Shown: positions 25,556-34,450, numbered from the stretch's first letter. The stretch: DNA of 64,000 nt from Candidatus Obscuribacterales bacterium (GCA_021732025.1 JAKFVU010000082.1:186001-250000), one strand, 5' to 3'. A program made the numbers and translations. The notes: generated by a model from the sequence alone, not told the origin.

Positions 25556-25578
25556 GTAAGTAAGTAAGTAAGTAAGTA
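25551..25578 (+). repeat. (AGTA)x7 tetranucleotide tract spanning the sdhB stop codon
   Basis: Seven perfect AGTA units run from the last Lys codon of sdhB through its TAA stop. Each frame of the tract contains repeated TAA stops, so slippage cannot extend the protein. It may be neutral, or it may act as multiple stops. Confidence 0.9.
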
Positions 25579-25601
25579 ATTAGACCTAGAAACTGCACTT
25601 A

Positions 25602-25630
25602 AAAAAAGGCGGCTGTAAGCCGCCTTTTTT
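25602..25630. terminator. Bidirectional terminator between sdhB and the collagen-like gene
   Basis: A perfect 13-bp stem AAAAAAGGCGGCT/AGCCGCCTTTTTT around a GTA loop, with A and T tails on both sides. It ends sdhCAB on the plus strand and the TadE-collagen gene on the minus strand. Confidence 0.93.
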
Positions 25631-25649
25631 GTGCCACTAAATATAGTGC

Positions 25650-27029
25650 TTATCCGCCGTTAGAGAAAGAACCAGTGGGGCCGCCAGGACCAGCAGGTCC
25701 ACCCGGGCCGCCAGGTCCACCAGGACCAGCAGGTCCACTCGGGCCACCAGGTCCACTTGGTCCACCAGGTCCAGTCGGCCCACCCGGGCCTTTCGGTCCG
25801 GCAGGTCCACTTGGGCCGCTGGGGCCTTTGGGTCCACTGGGTCCGCCGGGTCCACTCGGGCCACCAGGGCCTTTCGGTCCAGCCGGGCCACTTGGTCCAC
25901 CGGGTCCTTTGGGTCCACTTGGGCCGCCAGGTCCAGCGGGTCCACTCGGGCCGCCAGGTCCAGCGGGTCCACTCGGCCCGCCAGGTCCAGCAGGGCCACT
26001 CGGGCCGCCAGGTCCAGCGGGGCCACTCGGGCCGCCGGGTCCAGCGGGGCCACTCGGGCCGCCAGGTCCAGCGGGGCCACTCGGGCCGCCAGGTCCAGCG
26101 GGGCCACTCGGGCCGCCAGGTCCTTTGGGTCCGCTCGGTCCGCCAGGTCCAGCGGGTCCACTCGGGCCGCCAGGTCCAGCAGGTCCACTCGGGCCGCCAG
26201 GTCCAGCGGGTCCACTCGGGCCGCCAGGTCCAGCGGGTCCACTCGGGCCACCGGGTCCTTTGGGTCCACTCGGTCCGCCAGGTCCAGCGGGTCCACTCGG
26301 GCCGCCAGGTCCAGCAGGTCCACTTGGGCCGCCAGGTCCAGCGGGTCCACTCGGGCCGCCGGGTCCAGCAGGTCCACTTGGGCCCCCGGGTCCAGCAGGT
26401 CCAGCAGGGCCACTTGGGCTTGGAGGAGGCGCGGCGGATGGAATTGGAGGTGGATTAGCAGGAGGACCAGGAGGCGCGGCTGCAGCTGCAGTACCGCCAG
26501 TTCCGCCACCCCCAGCACTAGCAATGACCGGACCGGCATAATCAGGATTTTCCATAGGCCGTTCAGATGTGATCGAAAACACCATCGGTCCATTTAGTCC
26601 GGGAACATTGAAGACCGGCAGTGGAATAGAAAGAAACGGCGTACAGGACAAAGTGGTTGTAACACTAACGATTTTGTCTGTGCCATCAGCAGATGAAGTG
26701 CCATCTCTATAACTAACTGTAGTTGTAGGCGGACTTGAGACCTTAACAAATTTGCCCATGCCATTGAGCCACTGATCAGGGATACCTTTGCAAACAGTTC
26801 CTGTCGGGCTGACAGCATCGTGCCAATCAAGCAGTGAAGCTTCGTGGGTCTGATTGCTGTTTAAGACCTGGCCATCACAATAGGCCAGAGCAACAGCGAG
26901 CATATCTACCAACGGAAAGAATATGCAAATCAACAGAATAATTAGAGCCGGTGCAAACTCTGCAATGCCTGAGCCACTTGCAGAGCGTGAATTAAAATAG
27001 GCGGCCCGATACAATTTGCTATTTGGCAC
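25650..27029 (-). CDS. TadE-like pilin-fold protein with a long collagen-like C-terminal region
   Basis: A 459-residue exported protein. The N-terminus has a TadE/pilin-like anchor: [22 protein letters not shown], with a Glu five or so residues before the hydrophobic helix. It is followed by about 135 residues of a small extracytoplasmic domain containing several Cys. The last 250 or so residues are collagen-like Gly-X-Y triplets built from the nine-residue unit GPAGPGGPS, with some units GPKGPGGPS, ending in TGSFSNGG. Bacterial collagen-like tails form trimeric rods without hydroxyproline; here they could make a surface fibre on a Tad-type platform, which is inferred. The antisense strand is also open but lacks a start region. 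It shares a strand with the secreted protein just upstream. Confidence 0.85.
   Translation of the reverse strand: MPNSKLYRAAYFNSRSASGSGIAEFAPALIILLICIFFPLVDMLAVALAYCDGQVLNSNQTHEASLLDWHDAVSPTGTVCKGIPDQWLNGMGKFVKVSSPPTTTVSYRDGTSSADGTDKIVSVTTTLSCTPFLSIPLPVFNVPGLNGPMVFSITSERPMENPDYAGPVIASAGGGGTGGTAAAAAPPGPPANPPPIPSAAPPPSPSGPAGPAGPGGPSGPAGPGGPSGPAGPGGPSGPAGPGGPSGPAGPGGPSGPKGPGGPSGPAGPGGPSGPAGPGGPSGPAGPGGPSGPAGPGGPSGPKGPGGPSGPAGPGGPSGPAGPGGPSGPAGPGGPSGPAGPGGPSGPAGPGGPSGPAGPGGPSGPAGPGGPSGPKGPGGPSGPAGPKGPGGPSGPGGPSGPKGPSGPSGPAGPKGPGGPTGPGGPSGPGGPSGPAGPGGPGGPGGPAGPGGPTGSFSNGG
25676..26421 (-). repeat. 27-base tandem repeats coding for collagen triplets
   Basis: About 745 bases of GC-rich, near-identical 27-base units encoding GPAGPGGPS on the minus strand, with scattered Lys-containing variants. 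The units are far more GC-rich than the flanking DNA and differ mostly at wobble positions. The reverse strand also reads as GPLGPPGPA, another Gly-X-Y series. Confidence 0.92.
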
Positions 27030-27107
27030 AACTACCTCAAAGATTGATGCTTTGAAAAGGTAGTACGAATTGTCAACTGGTGCTAGAGAGATTGTCTAAT
27101 CTGTTAC

Positions 27108-28316
27108 TCAGCGACCAAGTGGCATCTTGTCTATTTGAGTCCAGGTGCTGCTCGAATTGATATTTGGATTGTAATTGGGATCGTTAGTAGGCCGGTAATT
27201 ACCTTGCCCGTCGCTCCAAATCGTACTGTGATAACCGTCATGTTTTGAGCCGTCAGCGGCGGTTTCACGTCCCATCATCAAATCACCAAAGGCTTCCGTT
27301 TGAGACATTCCGGAAGTACCCGTGGCGCCCCCGGTTGGAGCATAACGAGCCTGTAGCCTCATTTGGTCAGAGGCATACTCTTGTTCTCGACGAGCGGCTT
27401 GGTTAGCAAAGAACTGAGCATTGCCGGCCACAACCATCTGCCCGAGCTTGTTGGCATTAGCAATAGAGCTTGCAGTTTCTTGTAAGCGCCAATTGTTGTG
27501 CTGCAGTGCTTGCTGCTGCACCTGTGCTCGAACAGCCTGCCAAGCCGGATTGGGCTTAAATGAAGTGACCATAGCCCAGAAATTTGGACGTTGAGCTTCT
27601 AGTTCGCCTTGGGCTGTGCGGAAGCTAAAGAGAGTGCCGAAGCCCCAGTTGTACTGCACCATAGAACCGACAGTGCTGCTGCGGCTGGTTACCCCATTAA
27701 AAGCGGTTTTCACACCATAGATTTCTTCTTCTACAGGTTGGCCATTTAATACATATGAAATTTTTGCACAAACACATTCTTGCACTCCACCAGCAGGGCA
27801 AGCGACTTGCAAGCGCTGTGCCAAATCTGGCACGGATACAATCTGCTCAACTTTGAGATTCTGGGCAGAGCCTCGCAGTTTAGGAATCTCAAAATGCAGC
27901 ATTGCATCTTGGGCTGACACGGGCGGAAGGAGAGTAGCACCATCGCCTAAAGGCTGACCAGGTCTAGCCATTGAACGGGGCACCAACCATACAAACTGTT
28001 CAGCAGGGAAGAATTCTAAGGCCGATTTGCCATCAGCACTACAGGCTAGAGTGTGCAACTGCAGAGGCTGGCTAAAATGTTCAATGTTCCAAACTACCTG
28101 ACTCTGAGCTTGCCATCCACTAGGTATTAGATAAACACCGGCCACCAAGTTGAATTTTGGATCAAATATCGAATAGGGAACAGAGGGAACAGAGGAAAGA
28201 GAAGATTGATTGCTCTCACCGGTAAGCGCCGATTGCGCCTGCGCACCACCGTATATTGCAATACCTATGCATACTGCAAGAAAGACAATCAGTGATAGCT
28301 TTTTAGAATTTGCCAT
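27108..28316 (-). CDS. Secreted protein of unknown function (402 aa)
   Basis: Residues 1-28 are a signal peptide (Lys-rich start, hydrophobic LIVFLAVCIGIAIYGG, AQA cleavage). The mature part has a domain of about 220 residues with FDPKFNLVAGVYLIPSGW at its start, two Cys in ECVCAKI plus other Cys, and a central helical part rich in Gln and Ala (QVQQQALQHNN). The C-terminal 80 residues contain YHSTIWSDGQGNYRPTND. I recognise no family. The gene begins within the stop of the zinc-ribbon membrane protein gene (start 28316, stop codon 28317-28319). It is the gene before the TadE-collagen gene on the same strand, so it may assist that surface structure. Confidence 0.75.
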   Translation of the reverse strand: MANSKKLSLIVFLAVCIGIAIYGGAQAQSALTGESNQSSLSSVPSVPYSIFDPKFNLVAGVYLIPSGWQAQSQVVWNIEHFSQPLQLHTLACSADGKSALEFFPAEQFVWLVPRSMARPGQPLGDGATLLPPVSAQDAMLHFEIPKLRGSAQNLKVEQIVSVPDLAQRLQVACPAGGVQECVCAKISYVLNGQPVEEEIYGVKTAFNGVTSRSSTVGSMVQYNWGFGTLFSFRTAQGELEAQRPNFWAMVTSFKPNPAWQAVRAQVQQQALQHNNWRLQETASSIANANKLGQMVVAGNAQFFANQAARREQEYASDQMRLQARYAPTGGATGTSGMSQTEAFGDLMMGRETAADGSKHDGYHSTIWSDGQGNYRPTNDPNYNPNINSSSTWTQIDKMPLGR

Positions 28317-28880
28317 TTACTCAGTCGGAGCCGCTGCTTTAGTAACAGAATAGGTCCAGGTGGCATGCAACTTTTCGTCTTTAACGTTTAAGGTGGTTAT
28401 ACCAGCTTTATCAAAATACTCTTTGAGCGGGTCGATTATCGCTTTGCGATCATTGCCATCTTTAAGCTCAACTTGAGCCTCAACTTCCACCGGGCCTTCG
28501 CTAGCTTTATCCACTTCGGCACCAGCTCTCTGCCACTTCATTGTCGTTTTGCCACCAGTGGCAGCCACACCTTCAGTGAGTTTAGTCTCGATCAAATTGC
28601 GTGCTTCTAGATAAGTCATTTTTGCAATTGGATCTTCAACCTGCGGTGGCCGATTCATTAATTGACCGATCCAACTATCTTTCAATAGATAGCCGGCTAC
28701 TCCTAAAGCAATGACACCAGCGGCGACGAAAGGCATCAAATTAATAGTGGGCTTCTGAGCAGCTTGCTCGCTACCAAAAAGTTTACTTGAGCCCAACTTC
28801 ACTCGTTGTTTTGTTCCGCAGGAGGGACATACAGCCTCGTGGCCGTGAAGTGGAACTTTGCAGGTAGGACAATCGTGCAT
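28317..28880 (-). CDS. Zinc-ribbon membrane protein
   Basis: A 187-residue protein. It starts with a complete zinc ribbon: C-P-T-C, then about ten residues, then C-P-S-C. A linker follows, then a single membrane helix (MPFVAAGVIALGVAGYLL, about residues 50-68), and then an extracytoplasmic domain of about 110 residues with KMTYLEARNLIETKLTEG and KLHATWTYSVTK, probably an alpha-beta fold. The start ATG 28880 is preferred over an upstream TTG at 28913 because the zinc ribbon begins at once. It is one of several zinc-ribbon proteins in the window; the others include two kinases and the PEGA protein at 48.3-49.1 kb. Confidence 0.75.
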   Translation of the reverse strand: MHDCPTCKVPLHGHEAVCPSCGTKQRVKLGSSKLFGSEQAAQKPTINLMPFVAAGVIALGVAGYLLKDSWIGQLMNRPPQVEDPIAKMTYLEARNLIETKLTEGVAATGGKTTMKWQRAGAEVDKASEGPVEVEAQVELKDGNDRKAIIDPLKEYFDKAGITTLNVKDEKLHATWTYSVTKAAAPTE

Positions 28881-28970
28881 ATTTTCTGACTCTTTACAAG
28901 AAGCTGTTGGCAACCCATGTCGCCGCTATAATCTAGCACTATGGGCACACTGGCAACAAGGCCAAATCAC

Positions 28971-30617
28971 TCAGCCTTCCACAAATTTCTGGGTACCATC
29001 GATCACTCCTTTTGATGGGGTGCGAATAGATGTAACTGCACCTAATGCGATACCAGCAATAAGGCCACCGAGGTGGGCAAAGACGGCAATGTGAGGAATG
29101 AATTGATCCATTACTATTTGCGACAAGGCAATGGCTACCATCATCCACAAGTAGCGCTTACGTATTGATTCTGGTAGCACTGCCTTTAGTTTCCAAATGC
29201 CCACACCGACTGCCCCAAAGATAGCGAGAATCGCTCCTGAAGCCCCAACGGCTGGTTCATCGGGACGCAGCATGAGGTGCGCCACACCAGAGAGAACGCC
29301 ACCAAAAAAGTAAATTGCTAAAAAGCGATTGGTACCAAAAATATTTTCAGTTATCCGGCCGAAGGCTAAAAGACCAAGCATGTTGACACCAAGGTGAATG
29401 ACTGTGGTGTGTAAGAACATGTAGCTGAAGAGGCGGTAATACTCGCCGTTTTTAATGACCGCATCAGACAACAGGCCGCTTTTAAAAATTGACAGAGCTA
29501 GGGTAGGAGCCAATTTAAAGTGGGGATCGGCCAAGAGAAACACAGCCAAATTGATGAAGAGCAAAGTATTTACGACTGGTGAGCGTCTACGCGGTGCCAG
29601 TATTTCTTGAATGAAAGCACCCCGCTGAAAATGAGACCAGATGTCTTTCATCTCGGCTTTGCAGTCGTCAACTGTAAACGACACGCTACCTTGATGCACA
29701 ATCTCGCTATCGGAGTTTGTTTGATCAAGAGCATATTGAATACGCTTGCGCAAAATAGGCACTTCAGTTTTGGTCAGAGCTTTCTCAAAGGCGGCCTGAG
29801 CTTGGGCGATCTCGCCTTCTTTAGTAAGACAGCGACCCATCCAGTAGAGTGATAGTGCTTCAGGCAAAGTAATCTTGGCCTCACCAATAACGGCGAGAAG
29901 CTGGTCTACTTGGTTACGAGCGCCGCACAATGAAAAGAAAGGAAGCAATGCCATGGCCAGCGAATCAAGGGGTGTAATAGATTCGTCAAAGCGAGACTGA
30001 CGTAAGCATTCCGCAGCTTTGTGATAGAGACCCAGTTCTATATAGGCTCTTGCGGCAGAAAAATATAGCATTGGCGATGCTTTGCGAGCAGCAAAGCGCA
30101 ATTTCTCAAAATCATCAACTACAGCCTGCCACTGCCAGCAGAGGCAGTTGCCATAGAGACCGTATTGAATTGGCACGTCTTTCAAGCTATCGGGCAAATC
30201 GGGCGAGTTCTGCCAACGGCCTAAAAGTTCTTCACCCAAAACGGGGTCTTCTTTGGAAAAGGCAATATAGGCATCAACCATATCTTTCCAGAACTGACCC
30301 GGTTTGCCCCAAAAAACCAGCGGCAAAAGCTTGCCCCACTTAGCCATTTCTTCTGTGTTCATGCGGGTCATAGAATTTTTAGCTTGGCCAAAAATGTACC
30401 AAGCGGGCACGTGAAATAAAAGAAAGAGGCTCCAACCTGCTATTTGAGCAATCCAGATATTGCGGCAAAGCATGCCTATAAGCACTGCCACTAATACCAA
30501 GCAACTCTGCAACACCAGCCCCTTGCCCCAGGCCAAAGGTGTCATGGAGCGCACAGCCAGCGAAATGCCGGTGAGAATAATTATGGGAAAGAGAGTGTAG
30601 TAATGAAAGGGGGTCAT
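28971..30617 (-). CDS. Rhomboid intramembrane serine protease with TPR-like N-terminal region
   Basis: A 548-residue membrane protease. The N-terminal third begins with two or three hydrophobic helices and then a soluble helical part with TPR-like pairs (ARAYIELGLYHKAAECLRQ, YWMGRCLTKEGEIAQAQAAFEKAL). The C-terminal 200 residues form the rhomboid domain: helices near VNTLLFINLAVFLL, FSYMFLHTTVIHLGVNMLGL with the HxxxN site, then GASGAILAIFG with the nucleophile Ser460, and FAHLGGLIAGI with the partner His515. The catalytic dyad is complete. Rhomboids cleave membrane anchors, and the neighbours include anchored surface proteins. The start is three bases after the stop of the NanE-like gene. 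Confidence 0.9.
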   Translation of the reverse strand: MTPFHYYTLFPIIILTGISLAVRSMTPLAWGKGLVLQSCLVLVAVLIGMLCRNIWIAQIAGWSLFLLFHVPAWYIFGQAKNSMTRMNTEEMAKWGKLLPLVFWGKPGQFWKDMVDAYIAFSKEDPVLGEELLGRWQNSPDLPDSLKDVPIQYGLYGNCLCWQWQAVVDDFEKLRFAARKASPMLYFSAARAYIELGLYHKAAECLRQSRFDESITPLDSLAMALLPFFSLCGARNQVDQLLAVIGEAKITLPEALSLYWMGRCLTKEGEIAQAQAAFEKALTKTEVPILRKRIQYALDQTNSDSEIVHQGSVSFTVDDCKAEMKDIWSHFQRGAFIQEILAPRRRSPVVNTLLFINLAVFLLADPHFKLAPTLALSIFKSGLLSDAVIKNGEYYRLFSYMFLHTTVIHLGVNMLGLLAFGRITENIFGTNRFLAIYFFGGVLSGVAHLMLRPDEPAVGASGAILAIFGAVGVGIWKLKAVLPESIRKRYLWMMVAIALSQIVMDQFIPHIAVFAHLGGLIAGIALGAVTSIRTPSKGVIDGTQKFVEG

Positions 30618-30620
30618 TTT

Positions 30621-31394
30621 TTAGCGGCTGGGCTTAAAGCCCGGCATGCGAACCCTTCTTGAAGGAATGGCCTTAACAAAACGCTCGGTGATTAGTTGCG
30701 GTCTAGTAATGGCTGAGCCGACGACAACGGCATAAGCACCCAATTCAAAAGCATTTGTAAGTTCTTCTGGAGTCCATATGCGCCCTTCAAGAATTATTGG
30801 CGAGGCAATATGGTCAACAAATTCTTTTAGTAAGTCTAAACCAGGACCATGCTCTTTAGGTAGCGCTGTCTCTTCAGTGTAACCAAATAGCGTCGTCGAA
30901 ATGATATCGGCACCGGCCTCATCGGCTGCCATGCCCTCACCAAAAGTAGAGCAATCGGCCCAGACCGGCAGCTTCAGCTGGCTGTGAATTTTTTCTATTG
31001 TCTCTTTTAGACTAAGTTGATCAGCCCTTTTGCGACCTGTTGCGTCTAAAGCAATAAAATCAGCGCCAGCTTCTGCCAAAGCCTCAGCTTCAGCAAAGCT
31101 AGCGGTGATATATACAGAAGATAGCTTTTCAGCTGCCGGTATCTCTGACTTCGTTAAACCGACAATCGGTAAGTGACCTTCAAATAGCTTTTCAGCTGCG
31201 GCCCGGACATGACGGACATTCTCTACGCCTTCTAGACGTAAGGCACGAGCGCCGCCATTAATAGCAGAGAGCGACATCGCCAAAATATGATCAGGGTGAT
31301 TAAGTGGTTCTCCGCTGCTGGCTTGACACGACACGACCAAGGCACCATCAATGGCCTGAATTGCATCGCGAAAACAGTCTGCTATTTTTGCCAT
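30621..31394 (-). CDS. nanE: N-acylglucosamine-6-phosphate 2-epimerase-like protein (NanE family)
   Basis: A 257-residue TIM-barrel enzyme. Marks are VVSCQASSGEPLNHPDHILAMS at the start, GGARALRLEGVENVRHVR, LPIVGLTKSE with the catalytic Lys, VYITASFAEAEALAEAGADFIALDATGR, and VVVGSAITRPQLITERFVKAI near the end. In sialic-acid use NanE converts N-acetylmannosamine-6-phosphate to N-acetylglucosamine-6-phosphate. No other sialic-acid gene lies in the window, so here it may instead serve amino-sugar recycling. It lies between the aldehyde dehydrogenase (6-base gap upstream) and the rhomboid gene (3-base gap downstream), giving a compact minus-strand unit. Confidence 0.88.
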   Translation of the reverse strand: MAKIADCFRDAIQAIDGALVVSCQASSGEPLNHPDHILAMSLSAINGGARALRLEGVENVRHVRAAAEKLFEGHLPIVGLTKSEIPAAEKLSSVYITASFAEAEALAEAGADFIALDATGRKRADQLSLKETIEKIHSQLKLPVWADCSTFGEGMAADEAGADIISTTLFGYTEETALPKEHGPGLDLLKEFVDHIASPIILEGRIWTPEELTNAFELGAYAVVVGSAITRPQLITERFVKAIPSRRVRMPGFKPSR

Positions 31395-31400
31395 AAAATT

Positions 31401-32864
31401 CTACACATTCGGGTTCAAGTTGAGACAGATGAACTTGGGCTGAGTCATTTCAGTCAAGGCATAACGAATACCTTCTAGGCCTAAACCAGACTCTTTGCGG
31501 CCACCATAAGGCATGTGGTCGGCTCTAAAAGTCGGAGCATCGTTGACCATGACGCCACCAGCATCAATGCCGCGAGCAAGCTTGAAAGCAACATCTACAT
31601 TGGCGGTAAATACACCCGCTTGCAGACCATAACGCGAGTCATTGCAAGAAGCAATGGCATCATCAACAGTGTCATATTTCATGATGCTTACAATTGGCCC
31701 AAAGACTTCTTCTGATACCACCGACATGCCGCGATTGGTCTCAGTCAAGATAACTGGCTCGACCAGATTGTTACCACATTTCTTGCCGCCATGAATAAGC
31801 TTGGCACCGCCTTTGACGGCTTCATCTACCCATTCGATTGTTTTATCGACTGAGCCTGCATCAATTAGTGGACCGACGTCAGTATCGTCATTAAGCGGGT
31901 CGCCTACTTTCAGAGCAGCTACAAAGTTTTTGAATTTCTCCAAAAATTTGTCATAAACCTGGCTTTGAACATATACACGTTGTACTGAAATACAAATTTG
32001 ACCGGCATGGGCATAACCACCACGGCATGCGGCTTTTGCAGCAGCGTCTAGGTCAGCATCTGAGTGCACGACGATACCGGCATTGCCACCGAGTTCTAAT
32101 ATCACTCTTACACCGGCGTGCACTTCACCACGAAGTCTCCAACCAACTTCTTGCGAGCCTGTAAAAGTAAGAAGAGCGATTCTCGAATCGCGCACCAAGG
32201 CATTACCTTTAGAGCCGCGGCAGGGGGTAACAATCAGTGCCCCGTCTGGCAAGCCAGCTTGCTTGAGAAGCTCTGCCAATTTAAAGCTTGATACCGGTGT
32301 TTGCGAAGAGGGCTTGAGCACCACAGTGTTGCCAGCCGCAATTGCCGGTGCCAGTTTGTGAGCAACAAGATTGAGAGGGAAATTGAATGGTGTCACCGCT
32401 GCCACCACACCAATTGGTTCGCGCAAGATCATGCCGATGCGGGCTTCGTTGCCAGCGTTAGTATCCATCTGTAGCTGCTCGCCATCTAGACGAAGAGCTT
32501 CGCGTGATGCAATTGCAAAAGTATTGGCTGCCCGAGAAACTTCTACTCTGGCATCTTTAATTGGTTTGCCACCCTCTTGGGCGATGGTCTGCGCCATGTC
32601 TTCGATGTTGTTGAGAATCAGTTGAGAGGTTTTGGCCAGAATTTCCGAGCGCTTGTAGGCTGGCATATTCTTCATCACATTTTCGAAAGTCTCTTTAGCC
32701 AAGGTCAGCGCCGCATCAATAGCTTTCTCATCGGCCTGGCCGACCACTGCTACGACTTCCCCGCTAAAAGGGCTTTTAACTTCAGTAAATTCAGTGGTGA
32801 CCAAACCTTTGATAGACAAAGGGTACTTGACAATCTCTTTCAACATTTTATCTTGCTCGTTCAA
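31401..32864 (-). CDS. NAD(P)-dependent aldehyde dehydrogenase family protein
   Basis: A 487-residue oxidoreductase that turns an aldehyde into a carboxylate. Family blocks are FNFPLNLVAHKLAPAIAAGNTVVLKPS (cofactor site), TGSQEVG, the general-base block LELGGNAG, and GQICISVQRVYV with catalytic Cys291. Near the C-terminus is PYGGRKESGLGLEG. The closest subgroup by eye is the lactaldehyde / non-phosphorylating glyceraldehyde-3-phosphate dehydrogenase type, but the substrate is not fixed by sequence. It heads the minus-strand run that continues through nanE, rhomboid and the surface proteins. Upstream lies a 309-base region with operator-like dyads. Confidence 0.93.
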   Translation of the reverse strand: MNEQDKMLKEIVKYPLSIKGLVTTEFTEVKSPFSGEVVAVVGQADEKAIDAALTLAKETFENVMKNMPAYKRSEILAKTSQLILNNIEDMAQTIAQEGGKPIKDARVEVSRAANTFAIASREALRLDGEQLQMDTNAGNEARIGMILREPIGVVAAVTPFNFPLNLVAHKLAPAIAAGNTVVLKPSSQTPVSSFKLAELLKQAGLPDGALIVTPCRGSKGNALVRDSRIALLTFTGSQEVGWRLRGEVHAGVRVILELGGNAGIVVHSDADLDAAAKAACRGGYAHAGQICISVQRVYVQSQVYDKFLEKFKNFVAALKVGDPLNDDTDVGPLIDAGSVDKTIEWVDEAVKGGAKLIHGGKKCGNNLVEPVILTETNRGMSVVSEEVFGPIVSIMKYDTVDDAIASCNDSRYGLQAGVFTANVDVAFKLARGIDAGGVMVNDAPTFRADHMPYGGRKESGLGLEGIRYALTEMTQPKFICLNLNPNV

Positions 32865-33173
32865 TATTAGAGGGAATTAGTCGGGAATTAGTCGGTCTTT
32901 TCTAGTTTTCGCTGCCGCTGCATACTATATGACAACATGTGACAAATGTTGAGATAATGCTCGAATGTTGAAGTTATTTCAACAGTTTCGACCTCAGGCG
33001 GGGCTTCCGCGCCTAAACACTGAAACCATGGCAGCCTGCAGGCCAAATTATAGCTAATAAATGGCATATCTTTAGGCTATCGACTTAAACCATATTGAGG
33101 GTTCTTTGCCTCTGCCGGTTTTCAATGGTAGACTGCTCTTCCCCATCAAGATACTCAATTTCAGATTCAGATA
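32865..33173. promoter_or_regulatory. Divergent intergenic region with dyad-symmetric sites
   Basis: No gene is seen. Two dyads share CAACA/TGTTG half sites: CAACAT-7-ATGTTG (32933-32951) and TGTTGAA-5-TTCAACA (32966-32984). There is also a direct repeat of GGAATTAGTCGG at about 32872-32894. These lie before the aldehyde dehydrogenase and LytM genes and could be operators. Confidence 0.4.
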
Positions 33174-34448
33174 TTGAAGGCGTTCAGATTGGATTCCCAA
33201 AAATTGAAATTTAAAAGTCTTAGAAGCGCTGACAGAAAATCCATTTGGATAGCAGTGTCTTTATCTATATTGACCAGTGGCGCTGCCAGCATTTTGCCAG
33301 CTAGTGCCACCGACGTGCACTCTAGTTTGCACCATTCTTCTAGTACCGTTGTCGCCTACGAGAGCGGTAACTCTAATGAAGCAAAAAAACGCTTGCTGCA
33401 GCAAGAGAAGCAGAAATTAGAAAAAGAGAAGCGCGAGTACCATAAAAAGGTACAAGAAATTAGAAAGACTGAGAACCAGGCTTACAAGAAACTCGGCATT
33501 ATCCAAAGAGAGTTGACTGTCACCACTGGCAAACTAACTAATACCAAGCAACAAGTAAGCCACACTGAAAACAAAATCAACGAAACCCAGGCTAAGCTGA
33601 CCACGGTTAAAACTAAAGAAGCTAGCTTGCAAGAATCTGCCGCCTTCCGTCTTAGAGAGATCTATGAAGGCAACCGTTTGAATTTTGTTGAAATGCTCTT
33701 TCAAGTCGATAATTTACAGACTCTTTTAGACCGCCTCTACTATCAAGAGCGTGTTGCTGAGCAAGACAAAAAGCTTATCGACGAATTGCGCCTGCGCGAA
33801 TCAGTACTTTCGCAGAACAAGCAGCAACTTGGTGCTCAGAAAAATATGCTGGCTGATTTAGTTTCGCAAATCGCTGAAAAAGCGATGGCAATTGCTAAAG
33901 AGAAGCTCGGCCAACAACAAACAGCTGAGCGTCTACGCAGCCAACGAGCTTTCTATGAACAGGCCGAACGAGAGTTGGCCAACGAATCTGCTCGACTAGA
34001 GAAACAAATTTTTGTGATGGAAAGCTCTAATCGCAAAAAAGGCGGACCAATTACGGTTGGCTCAGGCAGTATGTGTATGCCTCTGCGGGCACCTGTTACT
34101 TCGCCTTTTGGCTGGCGTAAGCACCCCATATTTGGTGTGCGCAAATTCCACTCAGGCGTCGACCTTGCTGGTCCTAATCGCTCAGCTATTCACGCTGCCG
34201 ATGGTGGCAATGTTCTCTATACAGGTTGGTATGGTGGCTACGGAAAAGTAGTAATCATAAGCCACGGCAACAGCATGGCCACTCTCTACGCTCACTTATC
34301 TAGAGTGGCAGTAGGAGCTGGTGACAATGTCTCAAAAGGCGATGTGATTGCCTATGAAGGCACCACTGGTTTCTCCACAGGACCACACTTACACTTTGAA
34401 GTGAGAGTGAACGGCAAACCAAATAATCCAATGGCTTACGTGCGCTAA
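33174..34448 (+). CDS. M23 (LytM) peptidase / murein hydrolase activator, EnvC-like
   Basis: A 424-residue exported protein. An N-terminal signal segment (IAVSLSILTSGAASILPASA) is followed by a long coiled coil rich in Lys, Glu and Gln (about residues 65-285). The C-terminal LytM domain carries all zinc and catalytic residues: H326-S-G-V-D330, H374 in YAHLS, and H405-L-H407-F-E. The coiled coil plus LytM layout is that of EnvC/NlpD-type cell-division amidase activators, but the intact zinc site means it may be an active endopeptidase that cuts peptidoglycan cross-links. The start is a TTG at 33174; a second TTG at 33189 is possible. Confidence 0.9.
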   Translation: MKAFRLDSQKLKFKSLRSADRKSIWIAVSLSILTSGAASILPASATDVHSSLHHSSSTVVAYESGNSNEAKKRLLQQEKQKLEKEKREYHKKVQEIRKTENQAYKKLGIIQRELTVTTGKLTNTKQQVSHTENKINETQAKLTTVKTKEASLQESAAFRLREIYEGNRLNFVEMLFQVDNLQTLLDRLYYQERVAEQDKKLIDELRLRESVLSQNKQQLGAQKNMLADLVSQIAEKAMAIAKEKLGQQQTAERLRSQRAFYEQAERELANESARLEKQIFVMESSNRKKGGPITVGSGSMCMPLRAPVTSPFGWRKHPIFGVRKFHSGVDLAGPNRSAIHAADGGNVLYTGWYGGYGKVVIISHGNSMATLYAHLSRVAVGAGDNVSKGDVIAYEGTTGFSTGPHLHFEVRVNGKPNNPMAYVR

Positions 34449-34450
34449 AC

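Noticed and set aside
25676-26421. Possible CRISPR array because of the 27-base repeats
   Set aside because: Units are contiguous, without spacers, keep one reading frame, and code for collagen triplets.
25675-26541. Plus-strand open frame with collagen-like repeats
   Set aside because: It has no anchor, signal or ribosome site and mirrors the minus-strand repeat; the minus strand carries a full TadE-like N-terminus.
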